Shown here in pieces: positions 48,578 through 59,400 of a stretch of 64,000 nt of DNA. Source of the stretch: Biomphalaria glabrata (Eukaryota; Mollusca; Gastropoda; Planorbidae); assembly GCF_947242115.1 (NCBI RefSeq), contig NC_074717.1, positions 33,768,201-33,832,200 on the forward strand. Direction: 5' to 3'. The notes below the pieces were generated by a model. It was not told the DNA's origin. It ran no database searches and worked only from the letters and a program-made list of their open reading frames with translations. Both the position numbers and the translations under genes were made by a program. Every line of letters starts with the position of its first letter. Position 1 is the stretch's first letter.

Positions 48578-48800
48578 AAAAAAAAAAAGCTATCTTTTGA
48601 TGTAAAAAAAAGGGGGGGGTGGAATTTACATCGAAAGAATTTCGAACCCAATTTGCGCAACAAAAGACTCCAGGCCGTTTCTCTTGATCTAGAGATTATG
48701 AAACACGTTTTAGCAAGAAAAATAGCTGTGTCAGGAAAAGAGCACATTTAGATTTCCTATTATCTAAATTATCCAGCTGAATTATACTTGACTGGTCAAG

Positions 48801-48970
48801 AGAGGCGTAGCTAGGAGGGCGAGAATTTGAAAATCCCCCCGGGCTTCCACTTGAGGGGAGCCCCCAAATGAGTATTTTTTTACATTAAATATTACTCAAA
48901 ATGCAGGGGCCCACAAAGAGGTCAAGCCCCGGGCCCCCAAATGATGGCAAATTCCTAGCTACGCCACCGC
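48801..48970. mobile_element. 170-bp MITE with 13-bp inverted repeats
   Basis: GGCGTAGCTAGGA (48804-48816) is the exact reverse complement of TCCTAGCTACGCC (48953-48965). TGGTCAAG (48793-48800) and TTGTCAAG (48971-48978) flank it, an 8-bp target-site duplication with one mismatch. The interior is GC-rich with no frame. The size and 8-bp duplication suggest a hAT-driven MITE. Confidence 0.72.
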
Positions 48971-49239
48971 TTGTCAAGTAGTCTTTTTGACCCTTACACC
49001 AATTAATACATTCTGTTAATGTCCTCAATTTCTCTTTCTAATAAAAATAATATTTAAAATACCGGTACTAGGTCAAACTGAGTTATTATCATTATCAATT
49101 ATTCACACACAAGATTAAACTCGTCTCTATTCATTCTAGAACTAATGCGCAAAATAAAATCTTTAAACTAATTTAATGGGAAGAGCTGCACATTTGAAAG
49201 CATCTCTCAATACTATGAAATTTATTTCCCTTTTTATAT

Positions 49240-49370
49240 AATTATCTTTTGTTAGAGACAATACATAATTGTGCCAAATACATAATTGTGCTAAATAAAC
49301 AAGTGTGCTAAATAAATAATTGTGCTAAGTTACAACTTGATCCGAGAATGGAAGTGGGAGAAATAGAAAA
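49240..49370 (+). repeat. Interspersed repeat family R, short copy
   Basis: It contains TTGATCCGAGAATGGAAGTG and a local expansion of AATTGTGCTAAATAAA-like units (about four). Related sequence is at 50340-50470 (-), 51640-51880 (+) and 60135-60350 (+). Confidence 0.55.
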
Positions 49371-49371
49371 A

Positions 49372-49560
49372 AAAAAGTTCCCCTTTCAGACCTTGCGATC
49401 TGTGGACAAAGGTTAACGAGCAGGGTGTCATATGGCCAGCACAACCGCCTTTACTTTCCCCATCTAAAAAAAGTCAGGTACCTTAAAAAAAAAATCCGAA
49501 ATTCAAAATCCAAATCCTCACTACCGTTATGTCTAAGTGTCCACCGAACTTACTCCCACT
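49372..49560 (-). mobile_element. tRNA-derived SINE, family A, degraded
   Basis: The tail half matches other family-A copies (TTCCCCTTTCAGACCTTG, GAGCAGGGTGTCATATGGCC, CCGCCTTTACTTTCCCC, GTCAGGTACC). The tRNA-like head is badly degraded. Confidence 0.65.
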
Positions 49561-49844
49561 TCCAATACAACAGACACACACTCACAGCCATCCCCCCCCC
49601 CCCATGTATTCCGAAATGACGTCTGACCTGACATAAAGTCGGAGTGATCACAAGTCTCATCTCCGGGTCATACAAAAATACACACATGAACGTAGTCACA
49701 GCGCTTTGTGTGTGTGTGTGTGTACCGGTAAGACAAAATGCAAATTGTACGATAAGATATATGACATCCTTTTGAAAAGAAGGGTAAGGGTTATATAACT
49801 CTAACATATAGCCATATATTTAAATACTAGGCCAGTTCCTTCAC

Positions 49845-50080
49845 TTATCCATTAAACTGTTGAACCGCTGAGGCACCACACAAGATCCTGTCTTTTGCCT
49901 TGGATAGAATCTCATTCAATGACAGGCCTGTCCTTCTTCTTTTCCTGGTACTGTTCCCTGTAGGAAGGTCTTTGCGAGCTTTTAGGATCTTGTTTTATGT
50001 CATAAGTGTGCGTTTTTTTTAAACAGTGGTTAGCAGGTCATAGTGGGGGCTTTTGACATACTTTGCTCCTTGGGCTCTTG
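49845..50080 (-). pseudogene. LINE C-terminal fragment
   Basis: It shares GGCACCACACA, CTGGTACTGTTCCC and GGTCTTTGCGAGC with 63545-63830 or with the wider family. The minus strand reads as pieces of a LINE C-terminus with a basic RRRG-type stretch ahead of a W-rich end. Broken. Confidence 0.5.
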
Positions 50081-50339
50081 CCTCTTTTCTTTTTCGTCTC
50101 TTTTTTTTTGGGGGGGGGGGGGGCTATGCCTCTTTTGCGTCTTGCATCTTTTATTTATTTAATTTTTTTTTATATCTTTATCAACACACATAGTAAAAAA
50201 ATTAATTAGACATGCCTATTAAAAGATATTAAATTTTAGAATTATACCTTTAATTAAATTACAATTTTAACATAATAATAACAATAGTAATAAATTTGTC
50301 TTTTCTGTCTCCTTTGATTAGTAGGGCTCTTGTACTTTT

Positions 50340-50470
50340 CTTTTTTACAAAGCTTATATCAACTCTATCTATTTGGTACACATTTCGAAAACGTTATTTC
50401 TCCCACTTCCCATTCTCGGATCAAGTTAAAACTTTGTAGGCCTACAATTATTCCTTGTTCCCAATAAAAC
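50340..50470 (-). repeat. Interspersed repeat family R, inverted copy
   Basis: It matches 51640-51880 in reverse: AAAGCTTATATCAACTC, TTCTCGGATCAAGTT, AATTATT. Confidence 0.6.
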
Positions 50471-51002
50471 ATGAATCTATATTAAAAAACAAACAAACAA
50501 TTATTTAATTATAAATTGTAATAATTTATTAATATTGTTGAAGAGTGAAAAAGGTTAAAAAGCCTACACTATTGAGATATATGGCTGTAAATGTGGAGTT
50601 CTTCACCTTAATTCGCTTTTTCAAAAGTATTTTGTTTTATATTGCTTGTTCTGTTGACTTCACTCTTTTGCGTATGTAGAGTAATCAAATCCTCCAGTAT
50701 CTATATATATAATTCTCTTTATGGCTCAACAGTTTGGACACCAAGAAGTAAAGGAAAGATCACTCTTTTATTTCTGCAAGTCGGACTGGAGTTATCCCAT
50801 GAAAAAAAAGAAGGGGGGGGGGGAGAACAAATAATCTTAAGTTATAAAATGGTTAAATTTAACACACACACACACAAGAAAAACAAAACAAGTTTTATGG
50901 TTTCACAGCAAGTACCCAAACTTTTTTTTTCAGAAATTGTTCATAGTTCATGGACTCATTTTGGTTGTCCTATTTTGTCGTTGGAGACACGTGAAAATTC
51001 TC

Positions 51003-51440
51003 ATACATCCCACACGTTCTTACATCCCACATGATCTTACATCTCACACGTTCTTACATCCCACACGTTCTTACATCCCACATGATCTTACATCTCACAC
51101 GTTCATACATCTCACGTTCTTACATCCCACACGTTCTTATATCCCACACGTTCTTACATCCCACACGTTCTTACATCCCTCACGTTCTTACATCCCTCAT
51201 TTTCTTACATCCCACACGTTCTTACATCCCTCATGTTCTTACATCCCTCATGTTCTTACATCCCTCATGTTCTTACATCCCTCATGTTCTTACATCCCAC
51301 ACGTTCTTACATCCCAGACGTTCTTACATCCCTCATGTTCTTACATCCCAGACGTTCTTACATCTCACACGTTCTTACATCCCACACGTTCTTACACCCC
51401 ACACGTTCTTACACCCCACACGTTCTTACATCCCACACGA
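51003..51440. repeat. 17-bp minisatellite, about 25 copies
   Basis: The unit is TTCTTACATCCCACACG with variants (CATGA, CTCATG, CAGACG). Because 17 is not a multiple of three and the unit lacks stops, all three plus-strand frames stay open, giving apparent proteins full of SYIPHVLTSHTFLHPTR. These are artefacts of the repeat, not genes. Confidence 0.95.
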
Positions 51441-51639
51441 AATGCTTGAGATTGGTATTTTTAAGGTGACTGTCTAAAGTTACTATTAAAGCCCAACATT
51501 TCTGCAACACGTAATGCAAAACGTGTGTGTTGTCATTCTTCAGTCATTAACATACTGTGGGTGAGGCTTCTGTTTTGCACCTTTAAGAATTTGTCCAGTA
51601 CAAACATGACTATCAACCACGGAGCCCCAGGCCACCACA

Positions 51640-51880
51640 ATTTCTATCCCAATTTCTATCCCTTGTTAGCGATACCAAACAAAATAATTAATTACCATTA
51701 GTAAATTAACTAATTGGTTAATTTTTTTAAATGGATTCTTTTGTTGTTAGATACAAGAAATAATTGTGCAAAATTTCAGCTTGATCCGAGATTGGTTTTA
51801 GAAGAAATGACGTGTACAAACTTTTTACCAGACAGACAGTGAGTTGATATAAGCTTTGTAACATCTTTAGGGCAACATGT
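51640..51880 (+). repeat. Interspersed repeat family R
   Basis: It shares GATACCAAACAAAATAATT, AAATTTCAGCT, ACGTGTACAAACTTTT, CCAGACAGACAG and GATATAAGCTTTGT with 60135-60350. No frame and no clear terminal repeats; possibly the non-coding end of a larger element. Confidence 0.7.
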
Positions 51881-53400
51881 TTTTTTCATCTGAGTGTCGA
51901 CACGATTTTTTTTCCGACTTAGAACTTCCGCTCTCTGTTAACCTTGACCCCTGTTGTTTATCTTTTGTTTATATATATTTAGACGTTTCTTCAAAAGAAG
52001 AATTGCATTGTCGCATTGTCCTCATTTCCTGTTGCTGCGAGTTTTTGATTGGTTAACGAGGAGCAGAAAAACAAAACAGTGAACAGATGAATGGCTTCAT
52101 TGGATGACCTAGAATTATTTCCTTACTTATATATTAATTACTAGAAGTTACTAGTTATTCTGATGGACTTCATAAAAAACGCCAAAAATTCTGGGAATTC
52201 TTAAAAATTGAAGTGTTTAGGAGACAAAAAAAGTATCGTTCAGATAGTCTTCCCTTCCCACCTCTATGTAACCGAATTGTTCTCCTAAAGAGATGCACTA
52301 TTGAAGGGATGTTATGGAGATTATTATATATTTTTACATATTCTAGCAGTACACACAGGCTACGCCTGTTGATTTGTTCCCAGGCTTTATATTGATAATT
52401 ATGGATGGAACACTGCAGTTAATTCCTTTTTTTTTTAATTGCAATAAGCGGGCCACATTTTAACGATCAAATTAACATACTTTTTAGCCCGTGAATTAGT
52501 GTATCTGTTGTAATGAAAGCTTAGGCCCGCTCTCTATTTCCTTTTCTGTCTGTCGTTATCTCTTTTCGCTCTCTGGAACCCCCATTTAGTTTTCTTTTTC
52601 TCCGACATAGACTTTTGACTTTGGAAACACCCACTCCCTTATGCCCAGTCTCCTTGACATAACACTATAGATGTGACATACGAATTCAACTTGATTTCAG
52701 TATAAGTTTAGAAGATCACATTTTGGGATCCAATGCCCTTAGTCCCTGGAGTCCTTCCAAGTGTCAAGTAAGAGAAGGAAGGCTATGATATAAATGAAGG
52801 GATCGGCTTCTTTCACAGATAGGATAGAACCCTTTCTAGGGTCAACGTCATCAGCGCCTACAGTTGACTCACTTTATACAAACACACACACACATAGGTT
52901 CGCCAGTTGGTTACATATATATATATATATATATAATCACCCCAAGCCCCCCCCCCCCGAAAAAAATCCTGGCTACGCCCATGATAGTGAGGCTATAGTC
53001 TACTGAAGTTAGCCTCGAGAGACCTAAACTTTCTAGTAGCAAGCCCTATCTTTGACATGCTAATTAAGTATTACAGGCCTGTTGAGCATGAAATAATTTA
53101 TCTCCCCCCTGACGTAATTACCTTTCAACTTGGGACGCACACACGAACACACAGATAACGGGAAAAGAAACAAAAAAAAAAAAGTAAGCCTTATTAATGG
53201 CGTGAGCAGCATTGTCTATCATCGTTTTGCTGTCAGTCAGTAGCTTTACAAAGACAGTCGCAGGAGACTTTGTTTCTTGAATTTAACAGGGGAAACAACT
53301 GAACTTTAAAAACTAACATAAGATTTTTGTTTCGCGAAATTAAAAAAAAAATTTTCATGTGCTTAGTGGGAAATAGAAAAGTTTGAAATTCGACAATTTC
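51881..53400. other. Upstream flank of the MSP130-like gene
   Basis: Intergenic. It contains a (TA)n tract at about 52913-52936 followed by a C-run, (CA)n at about 52880-52892, and a short trace of a CCTGGCTACGCCCA-type transposon end at about 52968. No coding exon was recognised. Confidence 0.4.
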
Positions 53401-53403
53401 TCA

Positions 53404-53410
53404 TATAAAA
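53404..53410 (+). promoter_or_regulatory. Possible TATA box of the MSP130-like gene
   Basis: TATAAAA lies 69 bases ahead of the predicted start codon at 53479, leaving room for a short 5' UTR. In AT-rich DNA chance matches are common, so this is only a candidate. Confidence 0.35.
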
Positions 53411-53478
53411 AATTGTAGCGCTGACCGTTATCTTTGAGTTTTTGTTGTTTCCAACCCTCGAATTGAGTCCAAAACGTC

Positions 53479-56400
53479 ATGTACACGCTCACAATATGTT
53501 TCATTTTCTTAGCATGTGTTCTATTTGATGTACATTCATTCCACGAGTCCGAAGGCAAGGTAAGATGTTTCCATATAGAGTCTTGATTAAAACGAGTTTC
53601 TAGTTATTAACTTACTTTTTTTTCTTACGGTCTAGACTAGAGTCTAAGAGAGTCAGACTTGATTTAGACTAGGCCTCATAACAAAAACAAATTAAAAAAA
53701 AAAGTTTAACAGGTTTTAAGCTTCGCAAGTCAAAAGACTATGAGTCTAGATCTAGTTCTTTCCACAACCATAACATAATATAGGCCTAAAATACTTACTT
53801 GTATTTTAAATTGACTTCTAATCGGAACTAGATCTCGATCCCCCCTCCCCCGCAACAAAAAAGACTCTAGGCCTTTAAATAAATAAGAAGATAAGAAGAA
53901 AAAATGAAATAATAATAAAGGGAACGTAATAAAATATCTTATATAAAATTATCTTATGTAATACAGACGTTACTTAAAAAAAGAAGATGATCATGTCCTA
54001 CGCGTCATGCATGTAGTCATGCATGTTAACCGATTACTTTAAATCTGCCAAGTCACTGGTTTTCCTGGCTGGCTCCGGCAACCCATTCCACGTTCTAATA
54101 GCGCTAGGGAAGAAGGAATCAAAAATAGACTTGTAAGATTTTTTAAAGAAACAAATTTCGTAAGTAATAACCAATACGTTGTTTTTTCTTGAAATTGTTA
54201 TAACAAAGTAGCAGTTAATAGGTTATGTTTTGACATTATTATTAAATGGACCTATGTAATAACATAGATATAATAACAGTGCATGAATGCAACTGTAGGC
54301 CTATATCGTTGAGCAGGCAAAGCAGCGGCTTTTATAGGTTATATGTTAATTATGTTTCCATATATACAATTAGGTTTTGAACACAGCCCACCTATCGTAT
54401 GTCCCGGGAGGGGGTCGGTTTTTTTTTGGTATGCGCTCCTGTCCGTCGCCATCTCCTGAAATGGTTTTAGCTTCATTCCTGGAGGCACGTCCAACATATC
54501 AATGGTGTTGATGGATACACGACAAACAGGTTCAACGCACCATCGAGCTTCAATGTAGTAGGGACATTTTAATTTGCGAGATACACATTTTACCTCTGTT
54601 ATATTTTATTAGGATTAGAAAAACATAATGATGAATGTTTTTTTTTTGTTTCCTCTAGGTAGATAAATCCAAATTGCAACTTGTGGTAAGTATTTGTTTT
54701 ACATATTTCGGATGTTCCTTCAGAGTTAAAGATAATTACTTCCTAGTCCAAACCTCCCGCAGGACGACGGGGGATGGAAGCGGGCAGGGTTTGAACCCGG
54801 GACTATCAATAAATCTGAACGACAGTCCAGCGCACAAACCGCACGACCAGGCAGCCATCCATTACAACCAAAACTTCAATCAAAACTTCAGTGCAAGATT
54901 TAGGCTATGTATAGGTATAGTTTAGGGGCCCAAAGACCACAAATAGCCCGAGTTAGTTTGTTATGACTAATAATGATTTTATGTCAAGATGTAAGCATAC
55001 TATTTTACAAGACTTACTAGCTATATAGATTTACTTCTTAATTAGATATCTGTTTAACCATCTAGGTAACCGAAAACAATATTTAAAATGATTGAAGATT
55101 GAATGAGGTATAAATATATGTAATAGTTTGAGACAAAATCTTTTGCTTTAATGGGTTTTTGGCGATGAATTCCCTTTCCTAAGTTACAGTAATTTCTTTT
55201 CAACAAAACTACATTCTGTGGGACTGAGTAGGCCTAACTGTTGCAGACGTGGGACAAAGAAAATGATGGTTAAATATCTAAGGGACGCAACTGCTGTCGG
55301 CGACAAGGAGATAATGAATGTATATAGAAGCAGAGTAAATGACTAACATCATGCAAAGGGCTATTAAGTTGAACGGTGACGCGTTGTAACAGGGAACCAG
55401 TGGTGCAAGTGATGTGGTACAAGTCAAGGGGCCTGTAATAAATTAACTGAACCTCAATTTACTGGTTCTTGTAGTGATTTAACTGAACCCCATTGTACTG
55501 GTTCTTGTAATGATTTAACTGAACCCCATTTTACTGGTTCTTGTAAGGATATAACTGAACCCCAGCCCGACTGGTTCTTGTAATAATTTAACTGAACCCC
55601 ATTTTACTGGTTCTTGTAATGATTTAAATAATAATAATAAAAAAAAAGAATTTGGAAATAAAAAAAAATCGGTGCAATTATCTTCATGAATTTAAAAATC
55701 GTATTGTATAATCTTTTTCTTCTCTCACTTAGAAGTACTGCATAGTTTTATCCTACGGCAAGTGTCTACCTTCCCGGTTTCACAATTTTCAATCATTGAA
55801 AGAAGATTTATATTTCAAAATATCAGACTTGTGGCGGATGAAGATTGTTTTAATTCTTTTTTTTTTTTTAATAACCAACTTTTATCGGAAAAGTGGTGGT
55901 GGTTTAATGTATTAAGGCATAGTATTCTTTATTATTAAAATAACTTTAAAAATTTTATTACAAGTTTTGAGAATACACTAATATTATTTTATACCTACAC
56001 TTTCCAATTCAAGCACTACAACTAATCTTAACTCTTTCTCTCCGTAATTATTTTCCTCATTCCGATAGTAATATACATTTTGCTCATTTGTATTTCACTA
56101 TCCTGTTCTGATTAAACGTTTATAACTTTTTGTTTGTTATTAGAAAATGTTATATTTGGTATCAAATTATAGGAGAATGCATGCTCTTTTTACACAACAG
56201 TTTGTAAATTAAAAAATCAATTTAGTTTAATGGGGTTAAATCAACGATGACATCGTCGATTAGGAGAGAAAGAGTTAATGTTGAATAGCGAAAGAGAATA
56301 TCACGAAGCTGTAAGAAAACGAAAGTATACAAATTGGGAGGGGGCCATTTTATTTTAAATGGCAAGCTGCCAGCTTTTTTCTACACCATTTAGCATCATT

Positions 56401-59400
56401 GGGTTTTTTTTTAGTTGGAGCATTTGTCAACCGTCTACCTCCCATATGACGTGACCACCAGCGAGCCGCTCTACAAGCTCAAGTCTGCAAGTGTTGAGCA
56501 GATGGCGATACACGAAGAAGACAAGACTATGTATGTCGTCGGTGAGTTGGACACGTAACTAATCTTAATTACAAAAAGTACCCAACTAACCGATCACACA
56601 CTCCAGGCGTTAAAAACAAAAGAGTTTAGTCAAATTATTGAATATATAATTTATCCCCATTCTTAATTTTTTAACTAAGGAAGTTAATAATGTGTTATGC
56701 TATAGGCGGCCGCTCCGGGTCAGTCGTATTCAAACTATGCATTATCACCTTTATAACTCAAACTGTTTTCTACCCTTGTTTAGAACATATCTTAAACACA
56801 AAAAAGATTGGTCCGAAATAAGATTTTCGACGCTAGTCTGTGAGTAACAGGGATTTCAAACAAGTATTACGCTCTTGTAAGACCTTATATTAGAGATTTT
56901 CCATCTATGACGTAAAAAACTATAAATAGCAAGCTTTCTGTATCCGGTGTACAGATTGAAGGACGTGACGATATGCCACTTCCAACTGTCAGTGTAGATC
57001 TCATAATATCTTTACTATATGGAATTGTTCAAAAACATTTTTTTTTTTGCAATGACTTAGCTTGACCATTTTCATTGAAATGCAATAGAAAAAAGTTTGT
57101 TTAAAGCAAAAATAAAGCTTTGGGGATTAATGGGTTTAAAAAAAGTGTGTATCATAAATTGTATGCACCTTTTAGCACTGCAAAATTTGTATGCACCTTT
57201 TAGCACTGCAGAATTTGTATGCACCTTTTAGCACTGCAGAATTTGTATGCACCTTTTAGCACTGCAGAATTTGTGTGCACCTTATAGCACTGCAGAATTT
57301 GTATGCACCTTTTAGCACTGCAGAATTTGTATGCACCTTATAGCACTGCAGAATTTGTAAGCACCTTTTAGCACTGCAGAATTTGTACGCACCTTTTTAG
57401 CACTACAGAATTTGTATGCACCTTTTAGCACTGCAGAATCAAATTTTCTAAGCACTTCCGTTTGTAGCTCATTGTTTTTACTGAGCTGGCAACTTTGAAA
57501 TTCAGTCTCGCGTTCTCGACACTATTTAGTTGATCGTGAAAACCTCCAATAGCTACCTGTAGGACAAAGGCGATGGTAGAATCATATTCTTATAACCTTT
57601 TTGTTTTGGGTTGAAAATTACAAAGGAAATATTCCAGTTATTTTGTTTTTAAAGCTTGATAGTAGGCTACATGTATTAATGTAAAGTGAGAAGTGACGTT
57701 AAATTTCAGGCAAAAGTTAATGTTGAATATTAAACTCAACAAGATATTTGCTTTGAGAAAAAAAATATGATCAATAAATAAATAAACTAAGAGCTATTAA
57801 ACGTTTATTTTTAGGAAAAGGTCTTTTTCATGTGGTCAACATCAGTGATCCTACTAATCTTGTCTATATTACAACAGTACCAGTACTGGACAGTGATCTC
57901 ACAGACGTGGAGGTAAGAGCTAATGATAAGGGTTTAAAATGGGATTGAAGAACTACCATCTCTAGGTTTAGTCCAAAACTGCATCGCAAACTCCTTTGTT
58001 ATGTGTATTGATTTTGTTATGTATGTTGATATCAACATCCCGTTGAGCACGACTTTATTGGCCCATATTGTGGAGCACATCCACATTGGCCCTTATTGTG
58101 GTGCACATCTTTCTTGGCCCTCATTATGGTACACATCCCTCTTGACCCTCATTGTGGAGCAAAACTCCTTGGTCCTCATTTTGGAGCACTTCCTCCTTGG
58201 TCAATATTGTGGAGCACATCATTCTTAGCTCACAGTGTGAAGCACATTCTCCATGGCCCACATTGTAAAGCACATCCTCCTTGGCCCACATTCCTGAAGC
58301 ACATCTTTCTTGGCTACCTCAAATATCAGGATATCAGATGATACCAAAAGGAAATATTTAACTATTGATAGCATGATAACAATGTTTAACCAGATTGATT
58401 CTATGGTATAACAGTAAATATAAAACATTTTAGCGTCTTATTTTGGGATTCTCGGGTCAGATACTTACATTAGGACTCAATGTGAACACCGATGTCCGGA
58501 ATGTACCTATATGCGCCTATTAACAATGAGCATACATCAACTTATACTTTGCCTGTTAGAAATATTTAAAGAAATATACTATTTTTTGCAATCGTCTAAT
58601 TAGCATTCGACATAATGACGTGAGGTAATGGCATAATATTTGATGTGAAACAAATTTCGGACACTTAAGTTGTTCAATTAACAAGCGCCTGCTTTTGTTG
58701 GCCATTTTGTTTTATTTACATCTCCTCACGTTGAAAGGACTATCATGGCCAGGGCCTTGCAGTTTATTTCAAGATAGCTGATGACTTTTATTGCTAGAAG
58801 TAGGCCTATTTGTTCAATCAAGTCTACTTTCAGATTGAAAATCTCAGAAATAACTCTTTAATTTCTATTTGTTTAGTTATACCGTCAATTGAAACCACAC
58901 AGCATTATAGTAAAATGTTACTTAACTAATTCCCTGCTTCAACAACGATAATGGAAAATGTAAAAATTGGATCTTCTTTCATGTTTTTTTGTTAGCAACA
59001 TTTGTTTTAACCAACAGGTCTATGACCTCGTTTTGAATCTGCGGGGCGAGGTATATTTCAAGGCTGGATCATAATTGGAAATCTAATTATTCATAGCTAA
59101 ATAACTAAAATGTTTACTTTTTTACAAATGTTTGATGTATGGTAGACCTATTCATTGCGATGGCCGCCAAATGAAAGGTTCTTGCATGATACTAATATAG
59201 TTTACATGAATTCGGTGTTATTTATATTAATATATATTATTCGATTTTTTTTACATTTATGGGCCAGGTTTCATTGAACCCCTTCACGTCATAGTGGTTA
59301 TGTCCCTTGTTCAATCCATTTTTAAATGAAGTCAATTTATACCTATTGTTTTAGATTTTAGAATGATAGGATCTAAAACTGATTAAAAGAACATTAGGAA

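Noticed and set aside
51031-51477. Overlapping 148- and 170-codon open frames
   Set aside because: Created by a stop-free 17-bp tandem repeat in all frames; no start context, domain or splice sites.
58001-58341. Cys/His-rich frames suggesting a small secreted protein
   Set aside because: Entirely within a diverged 28-bp minisatellite inside an intron.
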